Under the pieces are notes generated by a model. It did no database searches. It was given only the letters and a program-made list of their open reading frames with translations, and had not been told where the DNA came from. This document shows, one piece after another, positions 35,325 to 45,700 of a DNA stretch of 64,000 bases (position 1 is the first letter of the stretch; each line of letters starts with the position of its first letter). Made by a program: the position numbers and the translations under genes. The stretch is from Sarcina sp. DSM 11001 (lineage in GTDB: Bacteria > Bacillota > Clostridia > Lachnospirales > Lachnospiraceae). Where the stretch lies: the NCBI RefSeq assembly GCF_900101015.1, contig NZ_FNFZ01000003.1:124001-188000 (forward strand). Reading direction: 5' to 3'.

Positions 35325-35359
35325 AAAAAAGCGCCCACCGCCAATATGGCGATGGGCGC
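35325..35359 (-). terminator. Terminator of the thioredoxin-like gene pair
   Basis: GCGCCCACCGCC (35331-35342) pairs with GGCGATGGGCGC (35348-35359). On the - strand it is followed by a run of six T (35325-35330). Confidence 0.85.
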
Positions 35360-35464
35360 AGTTCCTTCCGTTCAGACCACTCTGAATCCTGATCACACAA
35401 CCTGTCTACGAAGCCCTCCACCTGCTCAGGTGAAGGGCCGCTGCTGAAGCAGGTTTCCTTCGAT

Positions 35465-36952
35465 TTATTCGACGGCCTTCAGGGCCTCTTCGAGCCTCTC
35501 CCTGTATTTATCAAAATATGCTCCTTTTACGGGAAGGGTCAGTACTCTGCCTTCGCTGTCAACGAAATAGGTAGTCGGCAGGCCGACCGTAAGCAGAGTT
35601 TTCGCAAGCTCATCCGTCTGCCTGATGTTGGTGTAAGTAACGCCATTGTCCTCGAGGATCTTAATGACCTGTTGGACATTTTCATCATCCAGGTCAGTGC
35701 AGATCCCGATGATCTGGCAGTCCTTCTCAGCGAGTTCTTTACTGAGTTCCTCCAGTTCCGGCATCTCCTGCTTGCAGTAAGTGCACCAGGTCGCCCAGAG
35801 ATTGATCATCGTCACTTTGTGTCCAGCAAAGAGATCGGCGGAAGATACCGCATTCCCGTTGATGTCAGTGGTCTCAAAGGAGAGCTTTGTCCCGACCGGA
35901 GTGATTTCGAAGGCTCTGTGGGCTCCTTTGAGGGTTACGCCGCTGAGCACGTCCTGCTCCGCGTTCGCCATCACATCCTGATACTCGGCATACATCTCTT
36001 CCGGCATTTCCTCCCTGAACATGTCATCATAGTCTGAGTAGTCGGGGATTATATAATAATAGTTGTAATCGCCTGCTGTCCCGAGCTGTCCGGTCTTGCT
36101 GATCGTGGATCTGTCCTCGACGAATTCATCCAGTACCGTCTCAAAATCCATATCATTTTTAATGGCGACGATCATAGCAGTTGCCAGATTGAACTTGTAG
36201 TAATCATCGACTCTCTGTCTGACTTCATCTGTCTCCATTTCACTTTCAGTGAGCCCGTAATAATATGTCCGAATAGCTTCTCTTTCCTCGTCTGTCCTGG
36301 GAAGATAGAGCAGATTCGAGTAGAAAATATTGGAATTGAAGTCAGTCTCACCTTTGTCCGCAGCATGGTACTGGCCTTTATACTCTTTGTATCTTTCCGG
36401 CACCTTGAACGTAAAGCCTGTCATGTCAAAAGACCACTCGGAGTCAGTTTTTCTGTATTCTCCATCAGACTTCTGTCCGGCGCTTTCTTCGTTGGTCTCG
36501 TCTGCTGCCGCATCCGCCCCGTCCGCTGCATCCACGGCTTTTAATTCTTCGCCCTCTTTGAGGAGCCCAATGACAGCGATCCTGTCGTCCGCTGTCAGAT
36601 TCGCGGTCTCGCTGCTCTTTTGATATCCCGCCGGCTGCTTCAGGATATGCGCTTCGTAATTGCCGGGATCCATGTTAAATACAGCCGCTCCGGTATTGTC
36701 GGTCACGCCCATCATGCACATGGTATCCGAGCAGAACTGCACCTTGACTCCTGCCAAAGGCTCTTCGGTATTGGCATCCTTGACAAAAATAATGTATCCG
36801 TCTGTCTGAGAGGGAAATTCCCCGGCAGCCTGCTGATCCGCCTGCACTTCTGCCCTGGACTGCGCCCCCGCGCTCTTTCCTCCTCCGCCGGAACCCATAA
36901 GAAACGGCGCGATCAGGCAGATCATAACAACGATTGCTACATACTTTTTCAT
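35465..36952 (-). CDS. Secreted TlpA-like thioredoxin fused to a collagen-binding-type beta domain
   Basis: A 495-residue exported protein. After the signal peptide, residues ~55-130 (TEEPLAGVKVQFCSDTMCMM) resemble a CNA-B or SpaA-like domain with a Cys pair. A ~200-residue unknown region follows. The C-terminal ~140 residues are a TlpA/ResA thioredoxin fold with WCTYC and the cis-Pro loop VGLPTTYFVD. It likely reduces or isomerises disulfides outside the membrane. The lipobox position reads LMGSGG, whereas its neighbour has LAGCGG: the lipidated Cys is Ser here (TCC). The ATG at 36952 follows a GGGGG site. It is a tandem paralogue of 36974-38575. Confidence 0.85.
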   Translation of the reverse strand: MKKYVAIVVMICLIAPFLMGSGGGGKSAGAQSRAEVQADQQAAGEFPSQTDGYIIFVKDANTEEPLAGVKVQFCSDTMCMMGVTDNTGAAVFNMDPGNYEAHILKQPAGYQKSSETANLTADDRIAVIGLLKEGEELKAVDAADGADAAADETNEESAGQKSDGEYRKTDSEWSFDMTGFTFKVPERYKEYKGQYHAADKGETDFNSNIFYSNLLYLPRTDEEREAIRTYYYGLTESEMETDEVRQRVDDYYKFNLATAMIVAIKNDMDFETVLDEFVEDRSTISKTGQLGTAGDYNYYYIIPDYSDYDDMFREEMPEEMYAEYQDVMANAEQDVLSGVTLKGAHRAFEITPVGTKLSFETTDINGNAVSSADLFAGHKVTMINLWATWCTYCKQEMPELEELSKELAEKDCQIIGICTDLDDENVQQVIKILEDNGVTYTNIRQTDELAKTLLTVGLPTTYFVDSEGRVLTLPVKGAYFDKYRERLEEALKAVE

Positions 36953-36973
36953 AATTAACAACCCCCATCAGTT

Positions 36974-38575
36974 CTATTCCATCTCAGAAAGCAGCTCCTG
37001 AAGAGTTACCGAATACTGCTCCACGTTTCTGCCGACGATCGGGGAGCAAAGGATTTTTCCTTCGCTGTCCACAAAATAACTGGTGGGCAGGCCGACAGCC
37101 GGGAGCTGCTCATCACAGATCACATCGTTAGAACGGACATTGCGGAATGTCACGCCATGTTCTTCCAGAATCTTTTTGGCCAGCGGGACCATTTCTTCAT
37201 CCTTCGCGTCATCGCAGATCCCGATGATCTGGCAGTCCAGATCGGCCCACTCTTTATTCAATGCTTCGAGATCTTCCATCTCTGCTTTGCAGTTACTGCA
37301 CCATGTAGCCCAGATATTGATCATAGTGATCTTGTGGCCGGCGAGCAGTTCCCGGGAAGTGACCGGATTTCCCTCCAGATCCTGTGTTTCAAAAGATACA
37401 GCTGCTCCATCCTCAACATCGGGGTAAATCGACAAAGGCTCTTTGACCGTGATCCGGTCTTTGAAATTGCTTGTAGTCGCAGCCTCCTGCCAAAACTTGT
37501 ACGCCTCCTCAAGCTTATCCTGCGGATAATCCGTATTACGGAGTTCTTCAAATTCACTTTCATCATCCAGGATCACATAATAAAACTTGTAATCACCGGC
37601 GGTGCCGATCTCATCACAGACCAAAATCGGTAAATCAAACATTTTTTTCTTGATTTCGTCTAAATCCTGGTCCCCGCGCACGCCCATCACGCGGAAAAAT
37701 ACCAGATTAGGCGAACCCTTATAGAATGCCTGCAGTTTGGCTATATCTTCATCAGTCAAATCATCCACCGAGCTAATGTCAATAGTATTCACATACTCCT
37801 CAAACTCGGCTGCAGTCTTAGCCTGGTATCCAACATATCCTGCCACTACGTCAGGGACGACACTTACTTCACCTACATCATTTATCCTGATCTCTCCTAA
37901 CACATGTTTGAATTCTTCCGGGGCGTTAAAAGTGAATCCTGTTAAAGGGAGATCCAAAACCATATCAGACTCTGTGCTTTCGGTATTAACAGAATCCTCC
38001 GCGGTTTGGGACTCTGTTCCCTCTTTATCCAGAAGATAGACTGCCGAGCAGTTGTCTTTGTCGAGTGTTACCTCCTCCTCGCTTTTCACGTAGCCGTCGG
38101 GAGCCTTCATCATGTGTACTGTATATGTTCCGGGATCTTCTGAATGGAACGAGGCCAATCCGCTCTCATCCGTCTTGCCCATCTGGCACAGGGAATCGGA
38201 ACAGAACTGCACTCTGGCATCCGGGATCGGGGCCATTGTCTCCGCGTCTTTGACGAAGACCAGATAATCACCGGAGCTTACGGTATCGTCAGCAGCTGCC
38301 TGCGTACTATCCTGGGCCGTATCTTCGGAAGGCCGGGCCTCATCCTTGGTCACGTCAGCCTGAGCTGCATCTTCGGAAGGCCGGGCCTCCTCTTTGGTCA
38401 CATCAGCCTGGGCTGCATCTTCGGAAGGCCGGGCCTCCTCTGTTCCCTCAGTCTGTGTCGCTTGCTCCTGGGTCTCTGCCGCCGGCTTCTGGCCGGAGCT
38501 GCCAGAACCGCCGCATCCCGCAAGAATTGAAGAGCAGAGAACGGCAGCCAATAAAATAGAAATATACTTCTTCAT
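36974..38575 (-). CDS. TlpA-like thioredoxin lipoprotein
   Basis: A 533-residue lipoprotein with lipobox LAGC at residues 18-21. Then comes a threonine/acidic linker with three near-identical 16-17-residue repeats (EARPSEDAAQADVTK) and the same beta domain with a CSDSLCQMG Cys pair. The C-terminal thioredoxin fold has WCSNC and VGLPTSYFVD. It should act at the outer membrane face, reducing or shuffling disulfides. Paired 21 bases upstream of its paralogue, probably in one operon. AGGAGGAG precedes the ATG. Confidence 0.88.
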   Translation of the reverse strand: MKKYISILLAAVLCSSILAGCGGSGSSGQKPAAETQEQATQTEGTEEARPSEDAAQADVTKEEARPSEDAAQADVTKDEARPSEDTAQDSTQAAADDTVSSGDYLVFVKDAETMAPIPDARVQFCSDSLCQMGKTDESGLASFHSEDPGTYTVHMMKAPDGYVKSEEEVTLDKDNCSAVYLLDKEGTESQTAEDSVNTESTESDMVLDLPLTGFTFNAPEEFKHVLGEIRINDVGEVSVVPDVVAGYVGYQAKTAAEFEEYVNTIDISSVDDLTDEDIAKLQAFYKGSPNLVFFRVMGVRGDQDLDEIKKKMFDLPILVCDEIGTAGDYKFYYVILDDESEFEELRNTDYPQDKLEEAYKFWQEAATTSNFKDRITVKEPLSIYPDVEDGAAVSFETQDLEGNPVTSRELLAGHKITMINIWATWCSNCKAEMEDLEALNKEWADLDCQIIGICDDAKDEEMVPLAKKILEEHGVTFRNVRSNDVICDEQLPAVGLPTSYFVDSEGKILCSPIVGRNVEQYSVTLQELLSEME

Positions 38576-38836
38576 AATTATCGTCTCCTCCTTATTCGAA
38601 ATGTCATGATTTCTTAAGTCTTCTCTCCCGGTTGTACTGCTTCATTGAATTCTGCTTCATTGAATCAGGTACAATTGGGTATGGAAAAACGTTTAAGTTA
38701 TTATACCACCTGTTTAAGCAATGCTATACAAGAAAAGAAGTGCCTGCCTCCCCCATGAAAGACCTGGTCGGTGCTTAACGCGTGCCAAAGGGCAGACCGC
38801 ACCTCATAAACAACAATTCGCAAATAAGGATCTGTA

Positions 38837-39961
38837 TCACTCTTTCGGATAAGCCTCCATAATATCTGTTATCGCCGGAACCAGCACCTGCTTCCTGGAG
38901 ATACCGGGTTCAAGCCTGTAAGATACTCCGTCATAAACAGCATCATCTCCAAATGCAGCTTCGAGCACCTCGTCAGCCGCCTCATTGGAGGGCACAAGAT
39001 AAGTGATTGAAATATCGTCATGGAAAATAGTGATCTGCGCAAAAGACATATCCATGCCATTCGGCGCATCAACAGAAGAGAAGACATTCGTCATCCGTTC
39101 AACCAGATTTTTCGCGCCGGCTTCGTCATAAGCATTCATACACCCGATTCCAAACTTTTTTCCGCCTCTTTCATACTCCTTATAGTCATTGAAAAAGATC
39201 TCCTCGTCCGTCATGCCGTCATATGAAATTGACGCCAGATACATTTCCTGATACAGGGCATCTGTATCGTTGATCCCGGCCAAAAGGGATAGAGCTTTCA
39301 GCGCTTCGCGGTCAGCAAAGGTTGTTGTCTCAGATTGAAGATTCTTAGTGTCTGACAATATCGAGCAAGCCATGGCATAGGCGGTCTTCGGATCCGGCTC
39401 AATTCCATAATTGCGATAGCGGATCCAGATGATCGCTGCTGTCGATCCAAGCGGCCGGGCATCATATATAAGCCTGTTGCCCGTTGTAATGCTTCCATCT
39501 CCGTGATGATCAATAATGGTGATCACATTTGCGTCCCGCAGTCCTTCTGCCGATTGTGAATATTCGCTGTGATCGACCAGGACCATATTGCAGCCGGAAG
39601 CATCGTCCAGCAGCATCGGAGTTTCCAGTCCGCCTGTTTCCAGAATATATCTGGTTTCGTGGTTGATGTCCCCAAGGACAACCGGGCGTGCGTCATAACC
39701 CAGTGCCCGGAGCAGTGATGCATATGCAATAGAACTGCCAACCGTATCGGAATCCGGGCTCTTATGTCCTGTCACATAAATCGTTCCCTCAATCTCACCA
39801 AGCCCATCAAGCTCACTTCGATTGAGCCGATAATTCAGCTCCTGCTCTGCCAGATATTGCGAAGCCGTTACATTTCTGCCGATCAGAATCCCGGCAGCGC
39901 CGATCACAGCAATCACGATAACCAGCGCTATCAATTTCCATAGATTTCTCTTTTTACCCAT
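38837..39961 (-). CDS. Membrane-anchored family II (Mn) inorganic pyrophosphatase-like protein
   Basis: A 374-residue DHH-family protein. GHKSPDSDTVGSS, LVDHSEYSQ and IDHHGDG carry the metal ligands of manganese pyrophosphatases. The DHHA2 end SRKQVLVP binds phosphate. The usual enzyme is ~310 residues and cytoplasmic; here ~60 extra N-terminal residues hold a clear transmembrane helix (LIALVIVIAVIGAAGILIG). By the positive-inside rule the catalytic part would face outside. The substrate outside is unknown; pyrophosphate or a nucleotide is possible. AGGAGTG precedes the ATG. Confidence 0.85.
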   Translation of the reverse strand: MGKKRNLWKLIALVIVIAVIGAAGILIGRNVTASQYLAEQELNYRLNRSELDGLGEIEGTIYVTGHKSPDSDTVGSSIAYASLLRALGYDARPVVLGDINHETRYILETGGLETPMLLDDASGCNMVLVDHSEYSQSAEGLRDANVITIIDHHGDGSITTGNRLIYDARPLGSTAAIIWIRYRNYGIEPDPKTAYAMACSILSDTKNLQSETTTFADREALKALSLLAGINDTDALYQEMYLASISYDGMTDEEIFFNDYKEYERGGKKFGIGCMNAYDEAGAKNLVERMTNVFSSVDAPNGMDMSFAQITIFHDDISITYLVPSNEAADEVLEAAFGDDAVYDGVSYRLEPGISRKQVLVPAITDIMEAYPKE

Positions 39962-40039
39962 TTTAATTCACTCCTGTGTCAGTTCTCCGCGTCACTTTCC
40001 TCCCGGCGACGCAAAATCAGTCTTTCTGTTTCCAGCGCA

Positions 40040-40103
40040 AATTTCCCTTTCTACGCGTTTATCCCACGTCTGAAGACACGGGTATTGCGCGATGAAGAAT
40101 AAA
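40040..40103. repeat. Second copy of the right half of the MITE-like unit
   Basis: TTTCCCTTT, TATCCCACG, TGAAG, CACGGGTATTGCGCGATG and AAGAATAAA match 30408-30469 in the same order with few changes. The left terminal repeat is absent. It lies about 120 bases upstream of the methyltransferase-STAS gene. Confidence 0.75.
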
Positions 40104-40221
40104 CCATTGCTTTTTTATCTGTTTCCCGCGTATAATGATTCAGATTTCAATCCGGAGCTAAAGCAGACTGCTTCGGCGCAGTCTGCAATATGTATAATCA
40201 GGACCTTGAGGAGAGATTTTT

Positions 40222-41493
40222 ATGGAAAACACTTGGAATTGGGATAAAACCGATGTTGATTATTCGCTTCTTGAAAAAGTGAATCCTGTGTTCAATACGG
40301 CCAAAATGACGCTGTTTCAGTTAGCCGCAAACGGCAGCGCGGACGCGGCGGTCCTGGCGAAAAGCATGGGTCTTACACTGGAAGCGACACAGAACAGCAC
40401 CAACACCAAGGCTTCGCCGGAGCAGGTTTTGGGCGGCACGATCATGCTGGAAACCCGTTACAGCACAATGACTCGTCTGGTGGAGGAATCCGGTTTTACT
40501 CCGGTGGACATACCCTGCGGCTATACACCGAGGGCGATTGAATTCGCAAGGAAGGGCCTGCCCTATTACGGTCTGGATCTTCCGGTGGTCATTCGGGAAA
40601 TATCGGACAGGATCAGTGCGCTGATCCCGCCGGAACAAAGAGAGTTCGTCCACTACCATGAGGTAGACGCCACCAACTATTCCTCTCTGGAAAAGGCGCT
40701 GGAGGACATCGACGGACCTGTCTGCATCACTACGGAGGGGCTGCTGATGTACTTTACCGATTCGGAAGCCGGGGCGCTGTGCGACAATATCTGCCGCATA
40801 TTGGAGAAGAAGGGCGGCTGTTGGTACATTGCGGACGTGGAAAGTGCCCTTCAGTATGTCCTTGTCATGCGCGCTCTGGTGGGTGATCGCTTCATGGAGA
40901 TCATGAAGAACTCAGTGCAGCAGACGAAGGACAAGTCGGACGTGGAGATCGGTAAAAACTCACTGATCGCCACTCCGGCGGATATGGCAGGCAGCATCCA
41001 GAACGCCATGGCTTTTCTTGCAAAGCACGGTTTGAAAGCCGAGCGTGTCAATGTCGGTGAAAACATGCCGAAACTGAATTCCCTGGACAGGGTCAGCGCG
41101 GAACAGGCTGCTGCGGTGCTTGAGGGCATGAAGCACTGTGCTTTCTGGAAAATCACCCTAAGTGAGAAGGATGTGGAACTTCCGATCGCTGAAGAGAATA
41201 GATTTCATTTCGACGCTTCCATTCAGTCGGGCACCCTGTCTCTTGCGCTGATGGGACGGCTCGATACGATCACCGCGCCGAGCCTGCTGTCCTTCTTTGA
41301 AAAGATAAATGCAGAGCAGGCGATAGAGGCCGTGGATGTGGATTGCCGCCGCCTCGACTATATCTCTTCCGCCGGCCTGCGCGTGCTGCTAATCATGCAC
41401 AAGGCCTGCAAGGACGGGGTTTCGCTTCACGGTGAGAACGAGGTCGTGGCGGAAATCATAGAGCAGACGGGCTTCGATTCCTTTTTCCACTGA
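40222..41493 (+). CDS. LCMT-like methyltransferase fused to a STAS domain
   Basis: A 423-residue protein. Residues ~1-310 match the leucine-carboxyl-methyltransferase/PPM1 class: VDIPCGYTPRAIEFARKG forms the SAM site, GLDLP follows, and ITTEGLLMYF is a conserved loop. Residues ~325-423 form a STAS domain (SLALMGRLDTITAPSLLSFF, then RRLDYISSAGLRVLLIM), including the DYISSAGLR Ser that is phosphorylated in anti-sigma antagonists. STAS domains bind anti-sigma-like ATPases, so methylation could be tied to partner switching. GAGGAG precedes the ATG. Such a fusion is not common as far as I know. Confidence 0.87.
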   Translation: MENTWNWDKTDVDYSLLEKVNPVFNTAKMTLFQLAANGSADAAVLAKSMGLTLEATQNSTNTKASPEQVLGGTIMLETRYSTMTRLVEESGFTPVDIPCGYTPRAIEFARKGLPYYGLDLPVVIREISDRISALIPPEQREFVHYHEVDATNYSSLEKALEDIDGPVCITTEGLLMYFTDSEAGALCDNICRILEKKGGCWYIADVESALQYVLVMRALVGDRFMEIMKNSVQQTKDKSDVEIGKNSLIATPADMAGSIQNAMAFLAKHGLKAERVNVGENMPKLNSLDRVSAEQAAAVLEGMKHCAFWKITLSEKDVELPIAEENRFHFDASIQSGTLSLALMGRLDTITAPSLLSFFEKINAEQAIEAVDVDCRRLDYISSAGLRVLLIMHKACKDGVSLHGENEVVAEIIEQTGFDSFFH

Positions 41494-41526
41494 TCTGCTG
41501 ATAAGGCTTCGCCGTTTGTTTTCTCT

Positions 41527-42597
41527 TTACAGCAATCCCCTCATCCTGAGAAGAAAGACAATCACGAAAAGAGAGAACATGCCCAGAATGCTGCTCCATA
41601 CAACGATCTGCCCCGCCAGATGGCCGTCGCCTCCCATTTCTGTGGACATAACGGTTGAGGATACTGCCTGAGGCGATGCAAAGAGAGCCACAAACACGGC
41701 TGTCTCTACTGGTGTGATCACGAGCAGCCCCAGACGGACAGCTAAAAACAGCATGGCAAAGCCGATCAGCGGCCCTGCTGCCAGCCGGACGAGTACACCT
41801 GAAATGAGTTCTCTTCTGTAATCCTCTATCTCCTTCAGCTCCAGCTGGCCTCCAAGGATGATCAGGGCCATCGGTGTCGCCGTCCGGGAAAGTGATAAAA
41901 TGGCACTGTAGAGCCATGACAGGTCTCTCCGCAGACTGAACAGAATCTCTCCGTCCGCCCGGCAGGGCAGAAGCTGCCGGATGATCAGAGCGACAAAGCC
42001 AAGCAGCACTCCCTGAATCAGGGGATTGGCGGCAATCCCCTTCAGCATTTTACCTGCCCCTCCCCGGTTCGTCCCTGCCGGGGATTTTTCTTCTGTCAGC
42101 GCATCTTCCGGATAGAAACGCTGCTGGGCTTCGGGGTCAGAAAAAATACTGAGGACGATCACACTCACGAGATTGAAAAAAGTAATGACCGGAAGCTGAA
42201 GAAAGGCGGCAAGCTGCATTCCCGGAGTACCGACAAGTGCTTCCGCCACCGGCATTCCTATGACTGCGTAATTGGAGCGAAATGCAGACTGGATCAGGAC
42301 GCCCCGGCGAAACCGCTCTTTTGTGGCTGCTTTGGAAAAAACAATGCCGAAAAGAAGCAGAACAAAGAGCGAAACGACCGCGAAGACTGCCAGTTCCACC
42401 GGCATATCATGAATGGATTCTATCTGGTAAATACTTACAAACACCCGGGCAAAGAGAGCGTACCGGAAGTTAAAACGGTTCAGCTCCCGGAAAGCAGACA
42501 CATCCAGGTATCCTCTATGCCTTGCCAGCACCCCGACCAGAATCAGCAGGATAATCGGCATAACTGTTGAAAATGAATAATGAAAAACAGCTGACAA
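41527..42597 (-). CDS. AEC family (auxin efflux carrier-like) transporter
   Basis: A 356-residue membrane protein with about ten hydrophobic segments. The family hallmark FRSNYAVIGMPVAEAL lies near residue 110, and the final helices (SPQAVSSTVMSTEMGGDG) are also typical. It may export organic acids such as malate; the substrate is not determined here. The best start is TTG at 42597, with AAAGGAGG nine bases upstream. In-frame ATGs further up (42645, 42630) have no site. Confidence 0.82.
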   Translation of the reverse strand: MSAVFHYSFSTVMPIILLILVGVLARHRGYLDVSAFRELNRFNFRYALFARVFVSIYQIESIHDMPVELAVFAVVSLFVLLLFGIVFSKAATKERFRRGVLIQSAFRSNYAVIGMPVAEALVGTPGMQLAAFLQLPVITFFNLVSVIVLSIFSDPEAQQRFYPEDALTEEKSPAGTNRGGAGKMLKGIAANPLIQGVLLGFVALIIRQLLPCRADGEILFSLRRDLSWLYSAILSLSRTATPMALIILGGQLELKEIEDYRRELISGVLVRLAAGPLIGFAMLFLAVRLGLLVITPVETAVFVALFASPQAVSSTVMSTEMGGDGHLAGQIVVWSSILGMFSLFVIVFLLRMRGLL

Positions 42598-42725
42598 CCC
42601 CTGCCTCCTTTCTATTTTACTCCCTGCCATACGTTGCGGACACAACCATGGCGATCATATAAATTCCCCGGCTCAATGAGCTATATCACATACGGACTGG
42701 CTGCCGGCATAAGGCTGTAGTGAGA

Positions 42726-45700
42726 TCAGTTCGATCCGGTGGTCGCTGCCGTAGTCACATAGGGGGTGTCTGTGAGGAAGCTGGCGAAAAGGGCGTTGCT
42801 GATGAAGGCATATTCGTCTCTCTGATGGCCGCTTTCGGTCATGGAGTTGGCAAAGAGAGTGATATTCACTTCGTTTCCGTCTTTGTCTTTGCCCTCATAA
42901 GAGAATCCCATGATACCGTTCAGGAAAGCGTCCGTGCTCTCATCCTCACCATGAAATACGCCTTCCAAGGGATCGCGGCTGCCGTCACGCTGTACAAGGA
43001 TCTTAGAACCTTCGGGCAGAGCCGTAAAGTAGTCGGTGCCGACGGCGTAGAATACGTCGTCCCCGTCCATGATATAACTTGCGTTGACGAGAGTTTCCGC
43101 GGGATAGGTAACATAACCCAGGCAGTCAACTCCGTCAGCGGAGCCGGTCTGAAGGCCGGGAAGGAGGGATTCCTGAATAGTCTCCACGGCATTTGCAGTG
43201 AACCCCACATAGGGAACCCCGGTCTGCACAGCGGCAAGGCTCTCCTCCTCCAGACCGCAGCCGCCCACCACCGCGTCAGCCATGGCGACGTCCTCGGTGG
43301 TGCCAAAACCCATCAGTTCCATTGCGATCCGCTCATTGTTATAATCAGAGGAAGTGGTTACGAGGGTGTTGTACACGTAACCGTCAGGAGCAGGTGTAAG
43401 TGCTTCCTTTGTGCCGCTGATGTAGACCTTGGGCGTCTTTTCGATGACATAGGCGGTAAGATCCGGATCCTTCACGCCGGTGCCCGTAAGGATGTGATCG
43501 GCAGACACAGACTGCCAGTCCTCATAGGAGCAGATAAAGTCGCCCTTGTACTCGCCCTCGGTGATCATAGCGACTTGTTTACCGGCGCCCAGGAGTGCGT
43601 TCACAGCTGCGGTGGAACTCTCAGAGGCATTGGAGATGATGACATCCCCTCCCTCTTCACCGGTAAACTGAGATACAGCGTTCTCCTGCAGGAAAGGCTG
43701 CAGCGTATCATAGGTTATGGTCCGGCCCAATGCGTCAGCGATCGCACTGTATTCTGCGGGCTTCACACAGGTAACCATGTCAAAGCCGCGGATGTAATTG
43801 AAGGATCCGCTGGCTCCATTAGACATAGTCTCCCAGCTTGTGATCAAAGGCTCTCTGTAAAGGGCAGCATTGGCCACAGACCGCTTGGCCTGGTACATGG
43901 AAACCACGGCGGCCCCGGCAGGCAGAGTCTTTCCGTCCGCAGTCACGGGTGAGTCGGCAATGCTGACTTTCACGTCGTTGCGGATCAGGTATCCGATCAT
44001 TTCAAAGGCTGCCTGAAGATTGGTCTGATTCTCCGCATCCAGGGGGATCAGATAACACTCGGGGAAGAACTGCCCGTTCTCTCCTTCCCCTGTATGGGCA
44101 GGACGGAAGATCTCTGCTTCAGCACCGACCCTGTCATGCGCATCCACGAGCCAGGGACCGACCTCAGCATCGGAGTTCCGGTTCTCTATGCCGCGGTCGT
44201 AGACCTCCGCAAGATTTGCGAAGCAGCTCTCCTTGTTGGCGGCCACGTAATCAGCCAGCCCCCAAAGCCCGTAGTCAGCTGCCGCACGAGTGGTCTCGGA
44301 GTATGCGGGCAGCTCAGCGGTGTATCCGACGCAGCCATGGAGCATGGCATAGGTCGGGGTAAAGATAGTATGATAATCATTTCCGCCATTTAACCAGAAC
44401 GGCGTACCGTCCTCGTCGTAGTACATGTAGTCGCGCATCTCTAACACATAGCTCTGGTAAAGCGGGTTATTGGCCACGGCCGCCGCACCGAATGCTTCCC
44501 CGCCGGCCATCTGATTCCTGGCGATCATGTCGTACTCAAAATTGGGCTGATGGGGCGGAATGGCGGGCTCTAACTGAAACGTCTCTAACAGTCCGTGAAG
44601 CTCCAGGAAAGTAACAGGGTCATAGGTGCCGATCAGATGCTGCATGTTCTGTGTCTCCGGCATGACCTGGAAGCTGTTGTCCCTGTTGAGGTTCAAGCCG
44701 TTGGCGGAATTGCGGGTGTAGTGCATGCGCGCATCTACATTCTCCTCCGGCACAAGGATGAAAAAGACATCGTTCAGAAGATCGGCCACATTAACTGTAG
44801 TCTTTTCGTATGTGTAATAACTGCCAAATCCGTCCACTACGCCGGAATCCATCATTATATTGGACCAGATGGAACCCAGATAATTGCACTGACCCTCGAT
44901 CAGCTTCGGAGTGTACAATCCCATTTCCTTGCGCTGCTGCTCGAGTTTAGCCTTTCCTTCCTCAGTGAAGCCGGTAAGCTTCATGTATGTGGTGGAGGGC
45001 TCCTCGATCAGCTGCCGGGCAAATTCCAGTACCGCGTCCGCCGCGGCGACCTCGTTGGCGTGGACGTTGGAATACAGGACAGGCACCTGATAGTCATCAT
45101 CTCCGGCCTTTTGGAGTTCCTCTATCACCGCGGTTCCGGTTTCCTCAGCCCGCTCCGAGAGATCCAGCCATTTTTTTACGGCTGCACTGTCGCGGGCAAC
45201 GATGAGGTAGGGCATGTCATAGCCAAGGCAGGTCTTGCCCATCACGCCGTACTCCACATATGGCCTGGGTGTGGCGCCGTCGTCGTCTCCTTCCCCTGCC
45301 AGCCGCTCTATCTCATCAAACATCTCCCACATGGTATGGAAGGAGGCGTAGGGCTTGATAGTGACGTTTTCAAGGGAAGCCAGAGTAACTCCGTCCAGTT
45401 CGGCGGTAAGAGTAAACTCACCGCAGATATCCAAAAACCTGCCGCCGCTTTCATGGGGTATACTATCATTGAAGCCGTTATTGACAGGAGTGGTGGTGAA
45501 ATCCAGTTTCAATGTGGAACCGTCCAGTGTAGTCTCAAAGCGTTCCATGGAAAAAGCCTGACCATATTCGTTCGCATCATTGAATCTGATCGTCGCGAAG
45601 TCGATCGTCTCCTTCTCGTTGGGATACATTTTTTCTTCGCCGTGAAGGGGGATGAAGTTTCCGTCCGCAGGGTTTGCGTAGGGTGCAAGCCGGTGGAGGA

